A stretch of 64,000 nt of DNA from NCBI GenBank assembly GCA_029817715.1, contig JARUPY010000395.1:868001-932000 (forward strand). Direction: 5' to 3'. This DNA comes from Melastoma dodecandrum (taxonomy: Eukaryota > Streptophyta > Magnoliopsida > Myrtales > Melastomataceae). Shown in pieces: positions 23,041-34,479 of the stretch (position 1 is the first letter of the stretch; every line of letters starts with the position of its first letter). A program made the position numbers and the translations under genes. The notes under the pieces were generated by a model, which had not been told where the DNA came from, ran no database searches, and saw only the letters and a list, made by a program, of their open reading frames with translations.

Positions 23041-23505
23041 TTTAGTCCCCTTCAATTGTCCCATCCCTTTCAACCAGGAGATAATCTGGAACAGAGGACT
23101 CCCTTCCTTTGGACAAGGTAAGAAAACTTTCGTATGCTTTCTTGTTCTCTGACTCCTACCCTCTGCTGATCTTTCTCCCCTGCCACTCTCCTTGCGCCCA
23201 GACGAACACAAGCGGCTAGCGATGACTGAAGTCGAGACTCCCATGAGCTACCCCGCGATCTCCATGTCCCGCCACCTTTCCCGACTGCCGAGATAGCTTG
23301 GATCTCTATCTTGGCACTTATAATTCTAGGCTTTGTTGCAGTTGCTCTGTGGTACATGTTCAAGCTCGTGGGAGGCGGCGAGATGGGTGCCGAGGCAGCC
23401 CCTCATGTTGATCCCTAGGAAGTCATCTCTGAAGCGTCCTATCCGGCGACCGATAACAGCGAAGACCACCCCTCGGCCACACCCACGCCCTTCTCCATCG
23501 GCTAA
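23041..23505 (+). pseudogene. Single-pass membrane protein module, frameshifted
   Basis: A first segment (FNCPIPFNQEIIW to GQ) ends at a good splice donor, GTAAGA, at 23118. The second segment starts near 23220 with MTEVETPMSYP. A frameshift then leads to a TAG before the membrane helix. The helix-coding DNA (LIILGF then ALWYMF) and the tail ending PFSIG are still readable in another frame, which also has a TAG after HVDP. The right-arm copy shares the frameshift, so it was already broken before the inverted repeat formed. Confidence 0.5.
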
Positions 23506-23824
23506 GATAGCGCGTAAATTGACGGATTGCGAATTCAATATGAGATGTAATAAATGATTCTGAGCCTGACAAGACAGTTTATTTTATAATTTTTAAATGT
23601 GAGTTCCTAAATGTTAAAATAGTAAGTAGCACAACGACAGCTAGTCTAAAAAATATAAATCCAATTAAAAAAACCAAGAAATGATGTTTGAGTATTTCTA
23701 TAAGAGGAGGAACGATTTCTATGGAAAGAAAATCAGTGGCATCAGTGTATTAAATGGAAATTTCTTTATTTTGTCGTTTCAATGGTTAATTCTTTTCGCC
23801 ATATCTCTTTATTAATTGACCCGA

Positions 23825-24560
23825 AACAAATATCATAAATGTCTCGACCTTTTTCAATTTATGAATTGCAATGTCAAAAAATGGTAATTTTCTTTATGAG
23901 ATTGATTACCCAATTGCTTTCCAGTATATAATATAAATCTACACTTTCTCAAGTTGAAGGAGTATGTTAAAGGAATAAGATGAAACCATTGGGCCGCTTG
24001 AGTAAAGACGTCCACGTCCTTCGACGGGAATCACGGTGCTCGACCATGTCGATAAAAGACAGGTTGCTCAGTCATGTCGAGAGAAGACATGATGCTCGTA
24101 GAGATAAGACCACTTGGCAATAAAATTAGTAAATCAGGAGGGTGTTAGCACAAGAAGCCTGCAACTATATGATGTTTCGACAAAAGGATCGCGAACATCT
24201 GTTCGAGGAGTCTAGGTTACGTGCTGATCAAGGGCTATATTAGCATAAATAGTCGTGTGCTATACCTTTAAACAATCATCCATTGACATTACCGGACGAC
24301 CATGCTTCTGTTCGGTAGACCTCATCTTAGTTTCACTTAGCAACCTCAACAACGTCGATGAATAGGGCGAGTTTCCCTCTTCACTTCTAATTTCGTCATC
24401 GTGTTGTCACTTTGCTCCTAAACATTCTTGCTCCCATCGTTGATGATAGACGCTCGCACCTTTCCTCCTCTGGCAGGAATCCGAATCCCCCCATCCCATT
24501 CTCGGGATCGATCATGTAGCTCAACGTCAATTTCCATGGAAACGGGTGATGTCACGGTTT
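23825..24560. other. Possible LTR or repeat fragment
   Basis: Parts of this region recur inverted at 52366-52420 and 52800-52880: TATA-like GCATAAATAGTC with GCTATACCTTTA, and ATGAAACCATTGGGCCGCTT. A TATA box beside a dispersed repeat suggests LTR sequence, but no clear ends or target-site duplication were found. No gene seen. Confidence 0.3.
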
Positions 24561-25756
24561 GAAAAGGGAATTTGCATACAAAAGTAATAATGCCTATAAA
24601 TAACTACCGATAGGAATTGCCACTTAACCACGGGAGAACAACAACAAATTTCCTCTTATCAAGTTTTTGTCTACATTCAAAATTCGATGTGAAAGAGGGA
24701 TACGCAACAAAAAAACATTAATCAAATAATTTCTCGTACAATTAAATCGACTCCATACAAAATAAATCAAGAATTAACTAAGCAGAATACATTCTTCAGA
24801 AAAGAAGATATAGATGAAAGAAATTATATTATAAACAAGAGACTTCAGGCAACTCCATCCCTTTTCAATTCGCTAGTCTCGCTCGCATATATTTTCTTAT
24901 TATTAAATAATTCATTCATTTTGTTTTTCTTTTTCTCTTTTTGGGTCACTCGGACATAATAAATTCATCTAGCTTGATGCATAAATAATTAATGAAACTC
25001 TACCCGCTGTTAGTAACCATCAGACAGCAGGTAAGGGGGACAACCCTCATCCAGTTTTGTGTATTTTCATTTTCCAATGGCACGATTAACAAGTTAACCT
25101 CTCGGATGAATAATAAGACACGGTTAGGACGGACTGATTGGGGAAGCATGGAATTTGTTGAAACTTCGCATCGCGGATCTGTTTGTAGATATATCTACGA
25201 CACTCTGTCATCTAATCTCGCGGAGCAACGGAGTTGAAACCGTGAGGAGACGTGCGTCAAGGTGAGATCCTATCCGGGTAGTCTTCGATTCGGAGTTATG
25301 GCAAACTACATTTCGTTGTAATGTTCTGTAAGAGTTAAAAAAAAGAGAGAAATTATTATAATTTACCAGTCCAAAAACATTAATATGAAAAAGAAAATTA
25401 GTTTATAATGAGACTTTGGCTTTTGAATTCGGTACATTGAATTTATTTTCGTATTTTTTAAATGTGATTCCTTAAATGTTAATGTACGAAGGATATTTGT
25501 AGGAATGATTTCTGGATGCTGAATTTCTATGTAAAGAAAGTTAGTGTATTGAATGTAATTTACTAACTTATTTTGTCATTTCATTGACCATATCCCTTTT
25601 TTTAAGCCCTAGACAATCGTCTTAAATGTCTGGACCTTGTTAGTAGAATATTTGAAACGACATTGTCAAAAAATTAATTATTTTATGTGTATATTAAATT
25701 ACAACCTTAGAAAAACATTTAAAGGAATTACAGATTACAACACCATTGCCCTTTCC
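24561..25756 (+). other. Upstream module of the neprosin gene
   Basis: The part to about 25080 is related to 28030-28150 plus 30221-30720 (direct), 44340-44760 (direct) and 48060-48440 (inverted). It has TATAAATA at 24593-24600. A short frame MKLYPLLVTIRQQ at 24992, followed by GTAAGG, has a counterpart MKLFAQLLSIRYA at 30619 followed by GTAAGG. These could be a tiny first exon, but no downstream exon could be joined. 25190-25600 recurs inverted at 51250-51780. Confidence 0.35.
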
Positions 25757-25775
25757 AATATATGATATAAATATA
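25757..25775 (+). promoter_or_regulatory. TATA box of the neprosin gene
   Basis: TATGATATAAATATACACC lies about 45-60 bp upstream of the ATG at 25816. The same element precedes the homologous first exon at 47394. Confidence 0.55.
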
Positions 25776-25815
25776 CACCTCTTGCTGAGTAGTGTGGTGT
25801 AAACAGGAGCCGGCC

Positions 25816-27449
25816 ATGGGTTTGACAAAGGCATATGGCGTGCTTGTTCTATTGTTCGTCGCATCCTTTCTTACTCCGCCCACTCGAGGTGTTCGAGCGA
25901 CGCCCGACGGCTTTGAATGAACCGCCACTATTTTTTTAACATGGAAGTGACGAGGGTTTTGCTCATTGCAGACAACATCCGGGAACTTGATAGACTGCGT
26001 CGACATATACAAGCAGCCGGCTCTAGATAATCCTATGTTGAAGGGTCACAAAATTCAGGTTTTTATTATTTATTCATTCTTTTGTTTTTTTCTTTGCATT
26101 TTTGTAGAAACTAACATGGATAACTCCATGATGCAGATGGGTGGTTCGTCCCCGGTGGCACCCGAAAGCAGCTCGGCGGGTATCTTCTCTTTCGGACAAG
26201 GATGCCCCAATGGGACGATACCGATCCTAAGGACAACTAAGCAAGATTTAATCAGTGATAAATTACTTCGGCGCTTTTCTCTCAACCTTTTACCAGTCTC
26301 ACCGGTGTAAGTTTTCTCGCTGACGTATAATACACGCAAGCAATATTCAATTAAACTAGATCGCATTGCAACTTTTAACATTAAAATTATTTGATCATAA
26401 AAAATACAAAAATATCAAAATTGAAATTACAATATTTTCTAAGGACGAAAAGAATGTTTTTAATCTTGTCTCATTATTTCACAAAACATCATTCAGCGTG
26501 CGGGAATATCAATCGCTCAAGATCGCTTCTATGGTGCCAAAGCAGTGATAAACATGTGACCAATTCAGTGCATCCGTTATACGGTTAGCTAGTGGCCCAG
26601 GAACAGGCGATACGAATGGTATTTACGTTGGATGGGCGGTACGTTTCCTTCTTGACATAATAATGTACGTAACCTAGATTATTCAATTACATTAATCGAG
26701 GTTGCGAAAGGTTTCTCCGGCGGTTTACGGAGATGATAATGCACATCTTTTTACTTTTTGGTAGGTAACTTTTAGCATGTAGATCATATTGCATTTTATA
26801 ACCTAATTCACATGCTTGAAAATGTTACATCTTTCTATCAAGGGGGGTGATGGATCTACAGGGTGCTATGATATGCGTTGCCCCGGCTTCGTTCAGACCA
26901 ATAAGGGAATAGTTCTCGGAGATGTTTTTAATAAGACTTCGGACTACGGGGGAATTCAGCAGATAGCTGATGTTCACATTACCCAGGTAAAGTCACGAGT
27001 AGTGTAGTAATGCTCTTTCTTTACAAAGAAAAGTTACATTAGATCCGATTACGAAGAAATTGCAGGATCCGGTTACTAAGAATTGGATATTGAGTTTCGG
27101 TAAGGAAGAAAGGCAAGCTGGATACTGGCCAAAAGAATTGTTTCCTTTGATGGCGGGAGATGCGGGCGCTACGCGACTGTCATTCGGAGGAATCGCGATG
27201 CGTGGGATAGAGCAAGACACGAGTCCTCCTATGGGAAGCGGTTACAAGCCAGACAAAGACGTGAGGCACTCCGCCATCATGATCCAGATATTGTTCTCAG
27301 GAAATTATTAGGAATTCCGCGCGCCCTTCGACTACGAAACAGACAACATCTTGGACAATTCAAAATGCTATGGCTTGAACAACTATGGAAAGACTGATGA
27401 CTATGGATACTTGATCGCCTTCGGTGGACCTGGAGGAACTAATTGTTGA
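25816..27449 (+). pseudogene. Neprosin-family (DUF239) secreted peptidase pseudogene
   Basis: Neprosins are secreted plant proteins; the founding member is a prolyl endopeptidase of pitcher-plant fluid. Candidate exons: 25816-25917 signal peptide (MGLTKAYGVLVLLFVASFLT); 25972-26058 (IDCVDIYKQPALDNPML); about 26108-26308 (GCPNGTIPILRTTKQDL); 26497-26638 (DRFYGAKAVINM); 26711-26760 (VYGDDNAHLF); 26843-26986 (GCYDMRCPGFVQTNKGIVLG); 27066-27449 (AGYWPKELF to GGPGGTNC). Introns have GT-AG ends. Defects: TGA directly after the signal-peptide exon, with the usual linker missing; a 49-bp intron that looks too short; about 10 bp and 20 bp missing in exons 3 and 4 against the copy at 57248-58496; an in-frame TAG in the last exon. 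It is a pseudogene, though well preserved. Confidence 0.8.
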
Positions 27450-28146
27450 ACAAAAAACAAGAAATAATATTTGGGGCCACATTTGGAGGAGGAGATTATT
27501 TCATGCAATGTTTTTCCATCTATTTATGTAAGAGTGACACCAATCTTTCATGACAAACAGATTTATAGGATTGATATTTGTTTAAAAATCACACGGACAT
27601 CTATAAATAAATAAATAAATAAGAAAATATTTAATTCTTTCGATTTTTGTACAACGGCAGGAGACCGTAGCAAATAAGATAGTCTTTGTTAAACTATGGT
27701 GCAACTCCACCGTCAAATATTTTGCACCAAGAAGAACAACAGTATCTCTAATCATATGAAAGCCACAAAAATATATAAGAGATCTCCGCAAAGATAATAC
27801 TAATCGATCGCAAATGACTTCATCTGATCCAAACATGTTCCGGGGAGAGGAACAAAGCTTTGGACAACACCAGCAAGACCATCACTCGTAAGTGCCTCCA
27901 ATTATACAAGATATGAAGACAAAAAAAAAGGACGAACAATTTGGAGGTAGCCGAATCGATAAATAATGAATGAATTCGCCAACTTAGGGCATGCTCACGA
28001 ATCCCGTGACTTGAGAAGTCAATTTGCAAATGCCCATAAGTTACTACTGATCCTGCCAGGAATCCCCACTTAACCAAAGGAGAACAGTAACAAAGTTCCT
28101 CTTGTTAAGTTTTTGTCTACCTTCAAAATATGTTATATGAAGATGC
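27450..28146. other. Non-coding flank of neprosin pseudogene
   Basis: 27450-27560 matches the 3' flank of other neprosin last exons (for example 43679-43790). 27640-27960 matches 44000-44250. A short ATAA/AAATA run lies at 27605. No gene seen. Confidence 0.5.
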
Positions 28147-28151
28147 ATCAT
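28147..28151. repeat. Target-site duplication ATCAT
   Basis: ATCAT precedes TGTAATACCCC and recurs at 30216-30220, directly after the closing GTACA. Confidence 0.8.
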
Positions 28152-30215
28152 TGTAATACCCCAAATTGAAAAATAATAATAATTTGGGGCAATCAATAAA
28201 TTTGGCAATCGGGCAATTAAAAAAAAAAAGGAAATCAAAAGTGGAGATTTGGGAAAGAAACGATCGTCTCTGAACCTAGACATTTTTCTTCGGACAATCT
28301 CCAATTAGATAATCATACAATCCTAAGGATCTCTCAGATCCTTCTCGTTCCTAAGAGCCAAAAACTCTTCCCCTTTCAGAGGATCTCTAAAAAAATCTTC
28401 TCCTTCAGAGCCAAAGACGTCCGATCCTGAGAATCTCCGATCAGAGAATCAGGTCCCTCCTCTGAGACGTTCATCCTCCCTGTGGGGAACCGGATATTCC
28501 ACCTCCCCTTCGGGGAATCGGAGACAAATTTCTCCACATGCAACCGGAGGCCAACTCCTCTAGGTATACACAGAAATCGAAGCCAATGACTCCCCCTCTC
28601 CAGTGCTGACGAGCCAAAGCCTCCCGACCAGTCGACAATCTTCTCTCCGACAACACCGCCTCCTACCACAGCCACAACCCAAGCATGTTGCTCCAAGGCA
28701 GCCTTCTAACGGACTCCCCGACGTCCTTCTTCTTCCTCAGGCCACCCCGAGGCGAGGCAACCCCTTGGTGAGTTTTCGAATTTTTTTATATATTCATTCA
28801 GCCCGTCTTTTAATTTAGAATATGGCTGACCACCTTTTACATTTGTTGAACTCATCACATGTGATGTGGGGATCGTGAAACTGAGCCCCGACGGAGCAGC
28901 GTAGCCTCGACCGGAATGCAAGGGCGTCAGTCCGCAGGCCATAAGTTTCACGTCCATTGTCGGAATCAAACAAATCTGGTTCTATCGGTTCTTTATCCTG
29001 TCAACATGATTGTGATTAAATTTTAGCCAATTTGGTTGAGTTTTTCCTTACTTTTGACTAATTATACTTGGGTTCCTTATGCTGGAATAACGAATTACAA
29101 AAAACACATGCGCTTGATCTTATCTGTTTTTATTCTTCAATCTATAGTTTAATTATAAAAATAATTTTTATAGAAAATAAGTTTAATGATCTTTGTTTTG
29201 ATATATTATGCACGAAATTATCATTTTTATATTTCAAGTTATGATTTTTTGAATATTAACCATATTTCTTCCATGTTTTCAGTATTATGTAACATAAACT
29301 ATTTTGTTTTAAAATTTGAAAATGTTGAAAAATTTTAAATTTTAATATGTTATTTCTTACATGACTAGAAAGACACATAATTTTGTTTTACTGAATTTTG
29401 ACATCTTCTAATTAAAATATACTTAAAAAAATTTCGACATGTGATATGAATGTTTTCAACAGTTTGTTTCGGTAAAACCAATTTCATTTGTTTTCTGTGA
29501 ATCTATTTCTTGTAAAATTTTACAAACATGATCTCACTTAAGTTAATCATCTTTTAACACTGGTTTTGCTTCATTTGGATTTTTGAATCAAAAGTTACAT
29601 ATTTTTCTTTAAGTGGTCAAAAATCAGATCGCGCGTTTTATTGGGCTTAATGTCTTAAATCCAATATTTGATATTTCATGTTTTCATCAGGTTAAGAATA
29701 TGTTCCTATAATTTTATGATTGTTTTTAGAGGCCATTGGCATATTTTTCGACATTTTCCCCAACATTGCATCATTTTCCACCTCCTTTTTTGCATATTAG
29801 AATGTAAAAGTTAGTAAATAGGAATCATCGATTCCTACTATGTTTTTCCGACTTAAACCAACTTTCAAAATTAAGTCGTTGGCGACTCCGTATAGTTACC
29901 TAAGTTAAACAACAATCTTTTTATGGAGCCATTTTGGATGAGGAACGGACGACACGAGCCGTTCCCGATTTCTCCCGAAAGTTTCTTCTTCGGATCATGC
30001 TCCGCCTTTCGCCCGTCGCCTCTTAGAAAAACAGGGACGGTCGGCGAGGGTCCGAGTAGGCCTAGTTAGGATCCTAGTAAGGGATCACCCAATTCCCTTC
30101 CGCAGTGTCCGACGCTCGATTCCTGACGTCAACCGGTTGGGCCTTGGGGAGCGGACCCGGATCCTTGAGTCGTTCGAACCGCCACGTGCGTGCTAGACTG
30201 GAAAGCGCGCGTACA
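28152..30215 (+). mobile_element. Solo LTR, probably Ty3-gypsy
   Basis: It begins TGTAATACCCC, a common start of plant gypsy LTRs, and ends in CA. The 5-bp duplication ATCAT flanks it. Sequence on the two sides (ending GAAGATGC and starting AAATAAGAGG) is continuous in the related module near 44510, so the insertion boundaries are set independently. Length is 2064 bp with no gag or pol frame. TTGGCGACTCC near 29880 resembles an Arg-tRNA primer site seen next to some gypsy LTRs, but lies inside the bounded insertion. Confidence 0.7.
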
Positions 30216-30220
30216 ATCAT

Positions 30221-30903
30221 AAATAAGAGGGGTACCCAAAAACTTAAATCAAATAAATTCTCGAAGAGTGGAATAAGTATAAAGAAAGTAAATATTTTGT
30301 TGAATTGAATCTACTCCATATACAATAAACCAAGTATCAAATAAGATGAATACGTCATTTCGAAAATTAGATATAGGGGGGAGTTTGTATTGAAATGAAA
30401 GAAACTATATTATGCACAAGAGACCTCTGGCAACTCCCTCTCTTTTCATTTGGTTAGCCTCGTTCGCATATATTTTCTCATTTTGTGCCACACAAATATC
30501 ACAATAATTTTTTTCTGTATTTGAAAGCTCAGTATTAAATAATTCATTCATTTTGTTTTTTTCTGTATTGGGTCACTCAGACTTAATAAATTCATCTAGT
30601 TTGCTGCACAAATAATTAATGAAACTCTTCGCGCAGTTATTAAGCATCAGATATGCAGGTAAGGGAGAACCTTTATCCAGCTTTTTGTATTTTCTTTTTC
30701 CCAATGATGATAAGTTATGCTCTCAGATCTGTCATGCTGCTGATATCCCTCGAAATTCAGTAATGCTTTCCAGGTCTTTCGTTGCTGTTGTTCTCGGTGG
30801 ATCTCGTAAGTAGAAGGTTTTGTAAGGAGGATAAGCCCATGAACTTAGAAGTTTGCTCAACGCGAAACCTCACTTGATGGATGATTATTTAAAGGTATAG
30901 CAC
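30221..30903 (+). other. Module related to 24640-25080, no clear gene
   Basis: It continues, after the solo LTR, the sequence homologous to 24700-25080. A short frame MKLFAQLLSIRYA at 30619 ends at a donor-like GTAAGG. Near 30763 is MLSRSFVAVVLGG before GTAAGT. Both could be tiny first exons but nothing supports them further. Confidence 0.3.
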
Positions 30904-31220
30904 GGGTCAATTAATAAAGAGATATGGCGAAAAAAATTAACCATTGAAATGACAAAATAAAGAAATTTCCATTTAATACCCTGATGCCACTGACTTTCTT
31001 TCCATAGAAATCGTTCCTCCTCTTATAGAAATACTCAAACATCATTTCTTGGTTTTTTTAATTGGATTTATATTTTTTAGACTAGCTGTCGTTGTGCTAC
31101 TTACTATTTTAACATTTAGGAACTCACATTTAAAAATTATAAAATAAACTGTCTTGTCATGCTCATAATCATTGATTACATCTCATATTGAATTCTCAAT
31201 CCGTCAATTTACTCGCTATC

Positions 31221-31690
31221 TTAGCCGATGGAGAAGGGCGTGGGTGTGGCCGAGGGGTGGTCTTCGCTGTTATCGGTCGCCGGATAGGACGCTTCAGAGA
31301 TGACTTCCTGGGGATCAACATGAGGGGCTGCCTCGGCACACATCTCGCCGCCTCCCACGAGCTTGAACATGTATCACAGAGCAACTGCAACAAAGCCTAG
31401 AATTATAAGTGCCAAGATAGAGATCCAAGCTATCTCGGCAGTCGGGAAAGGTGGCGGGGCATGGAGATCGCCGGGTAGCTCATGGGAGTCTCGACTTCCG
31501 TCATCGCTAGCCGCTTGTGTTCGTCTGGGCGCAAGGAGAGTGGCAGGGGAGAAAGATCAGCAGAGGGTAGGAGTCAGAGAACAAGAAAGCATATGGAAGT
31601 TTTCTTACCTTGTCCAAAGGAAGGGAGTCCTCTGTTCCAGATTATCTCCTGGTTGAGAGGGATGGGACAATTGAAGGATAGTCACAGACC
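31221..31690 (-). pseudogene. Membrane protein module, frameshifted (right-arm copy)
   Basis: Mirror of 23041-23505. The minus strand has the same donor after GGACAAG, MTEVETPMSYP, and the same frameshift before the membrane helix. It has CAG where the left copy has TAG after HVDP. The plus-strand open frames over this segment are antisense shadows. Confidence 0.5.
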
Positions 31691-31734
31691 ATTTGCAAAG
31701 GAGACTGAAGGGGACTAAAAATTGATAATGATTT

Positions 31735-32340
31735 AATTTATTTGTTAACGTACATTATCGAAGCCGAGGTTACAATGATCCAAACCAACCAGGTTTCACG
31801 TCGGCACGTCAGTCTTATTGTTTTAACCACGAGGGAATCGAAGGGCAGGGAGCGATGATATTGGAATGATATGACACGTGAGGTACATTGTGCCTGAAAG
31901 CTAGATGTAAATAAACAACCTATATAGTTGAACTGAATAGTTTATGGCATCGCTGGCAAATGTTTTCTCGATGTAAGTTCATAATTATCACTTCAATGTT
32001 CTTCGGCGGAGATTCTGTTTATCATTTTTAACATCTACAGGGCAATAACAGGTGGAAAGGAAATGCTCGTTGCCATTTTTAAAATAAACTTACGAATGGA
32101 TTCGCTTAGTACTCATCGATGCCTGTTAACTCGTGAAACAGATTTTATATCTTTGTCCTTAGAAAAATTAAAACGGCTGGCTAGCAGATAGAATATGCAC
32201 TAGCTTTGTCATGGCTTGGGCTATAGTTGACAATCATAAGCTGGAGTTACATACAATTGCATCGGCCAGCTTATTCTGGTTGGGATCAAGACATTCAATA
32301 TGGCGTTGGTCCCGCTCGAACAAGGTAAGGAATAAAGATG
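31735..32340 (-). pseudogene. Gnk2 unit lacking its coding sequence (right arm) and empty retrotransposon site
   Basis: Mirror of 22440-23040. The 3' flank (31735-31905) joins directly to the upstream module (31910 onward), with no coding sequence between. Its end, 32336-32340, holds the single AGATG/CATCT where the Sirevirus inserted in the other arm. Confidence 0.65.
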
Positions 32341-34206
32341 TCGTGTATCCTAGCCCTTTTCGTGAATCCGCTGAAGCAAATACTTTTATGGGGCATCGAA
32401 AACACACAGAGTGTATGTGTGTGAAAATGTACAAACTTACTCAAGGGTTCTTTTGGGTCTAGGGTAGAAGTATTTGTATCATGTGAATCCTATTCATTGG
32501 ATTCGGGACATTCCCCAACTACCCAAGATTGAGTTTTCTCTTTTGAGTCCCCCCATCTTCTCCTACCAACTCTATCCTTGTGTGATAAATGTTTCTTCCC
32601 TTTGATTTTGGCTATCACACAAAAAATTCAATTGCACATGGCATACTTGTTGGGGGACGGTGACGACGATGACACCACCACCACCACCCTATCAACAACT
32701 TGCCTATCTCTATTTCTCTCATTGGATTCCCTACACTCTTACTGTCCTAGGCCAACAAGGTTATCCATCGCCCATCTAAATTTAAAGGCTTCATAGGGCA
32801 ATTGTTTGGAGAAAACGCGTGATTCGAGTTATTGAGGGTCGTGTAATGTGATCACATAATTATATGTTTTGATTTGTTATTGGAGTATGACATTCGTTGG
32901 GGTAAGGAAAATGCATAGCTGAGACAACATTCGTTGTCTGATGAGTTATCATTTTGATTTGCTCTTGTCACCAACCATGTGAGGCTTTCTAGATCTGTCC
33001 AAGGTTCAGAGGAGATGGAACGTTGGGTGACCGTATCGGCATTCGACGGCTGCCCGAATTGTATTGGGCCTTAAAGATCCGATGTAACGTACAATTATTT
33101 TTGATTGGGCGCCGCATTTCCGTAAAATTTTTAAATTGTTATACTAAAAAATGAAAATTTTCAAATTTCATATTTGACTTCAAAATAAAAAATATATTTT
33201 TAATTTAAGGTAAAATTTTAAATAATTTTTAAAATAATAATTAAAGAAGGTCAATCAATAATTTGGGATTGTATTTGTAAGATACTTTCTAAACCTGCTA
33301 TAAATCCCGAATTAAAATTCTTAATCCAATCATTAACATACTTTTGAATGTAAAATTTTTTAATGATTTCAAATACCAATCATTCACTAAATTGAATTCA
33401 AATAATAATAAAAATAACAACAACAACAACAATAATAAATAAATAAAATTTATGCAAAAATATTTATAACTTTGATTTTTCTTTACAAATCCGTCTTAAA
33501 AATTACAGTAAAATAAAGTGGAAAAAATCGTTAAAAATTAACTAAAAAATTTTAAAATAACATATCTTCCCAACATATTGTCAATTTCAAAATAATATCC
33601 GATAAAATTGATATAGAAGAAAGATACTAAAAAAATATTTTTTCCAAAAATATTGTATAGAAATATTTTAGAATTTGTCAAATTTATCCTCGATATCTTT
33701 TGGAAGATTATACAGTTAATAATCGATGAAGAATAAAACAATAGTATTTTAAGAGGACAACTTAATCCCAATATTTAAGCACATAAAAAAATGCAAATAT
33801 AATTGTAGATAGTATATGACTTCACTCACATATCATATTCTCAATTAGTTCAATAATTTCAACAATTTTTTAAAGATAAAAAAATAATATAATGAGTTAA
33901 TATATCATTGCAATTTTGAAAGAAACCTGATTAATAATAGTTAAATTCAAAGCGAAGAATAAAGCAGCTCACTAGTCCTTGAATTTAATCAAATTAAAAT
34001 TATATAATTTTTGCAAAAATATAATATATCACTTATACCATATTCTCAAATTCAATAATTTTTGTAAAAAAATATATAAAAAAGTTTAATTTAACAACTT
34101 TAAAAGATGAAAATAAATAATATATTAAGTTAATATACCATAATTTCAAATTTGAAAGAAATTGGGGAGGAAAGGATACTTTCAATTACAAATGAGAACT
34201 AGATAA
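32341..34206. other. AT-rich non-coding stretch of the right arm
   Basis: Mirror of about 9800-11704. It includes a CCACCACCACC run near 32685, an AT-rich repeat unit starting near 33090, and an ACAACAACAAC run near 33420. No gene seen. Confidence 0.6.
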
Positions 34207-34395
34207 TTCAGATATAATGAGGTATTTGCAGACGTCGTTGAAGACACCGACCACATGAGGTGTGTGATTGAGGAGGTGCAGACGGAGTTGAAGAAGTTTG
34301 ACGAGCAATTGAAGGAATGGAGAAAGTTTCCCCGGTGCCTTTCTCCGGACGTTCCACCTTCTCCTGCCGGGTGTGATATCTTAGTGGTATATTGA
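34207..34395 (+). CDS. Possible coiled-coil exon of unknown gene (right-arm copy)
   Basis: A frame of 62 codons, open from a stop at 34204 to TGA at 34393. It contains DVVEDTDHMRCVIEEVQTEL and KKFDEQLKEWRKF. It matches 9630-9797 with a few changes (M to T, L to P, R to C) and no disruption. Charged, helix-prone, no ATG at the start. No family recognised. The surrounding DNA is AT-rich repeat. Confidence 0.3.
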   Translation, partial: FRYNEVFADVVEDTDHMRCVIEEVQTELKKFDEQLKEWRKFPRCLSPDVPPSPAGCDILVVY

Positions 34396-34479
34396 TAGTT
34401 ATAATCAAATCTTTCTATTACAGAGAAAGAGCTGCACATTGCCTATGTAATATATTGATAGTTAATATATAATAGTCTA

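Larger units (their letters stand above)
22426..23824. repeat. Left arm, inner part, of the giant inverted repeat
   Basis: Continues the left arm on the other side of the retrotransposon. 22430 pairs with 32336, 23363 with 31363, and 23824 with 30904. The match stops sharply after the phrase ATTAATTGACCCG. A short further piece pairs 24262-24288 with 30876-30902, so the right arm lacks, or the left arm gained, about 440 bp between. Confidence 0.85.

Noticed and set aside
29878..29890. TTGGCGACTCCG as a primer-binding site, making 28152-29877 a 5' LTR
   Set aside because: The flanking ATCAT duplication and an independent empty-site alignment put the element end at 30215.
31188..31400. Plus-strand frame (ILADGEGRGCGRGV) conserved with minus 23326-23538
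   Set aside because: It is the antisense of the membrane-protein tail. The opposite strand encodes the helix and the PFSIG ending.
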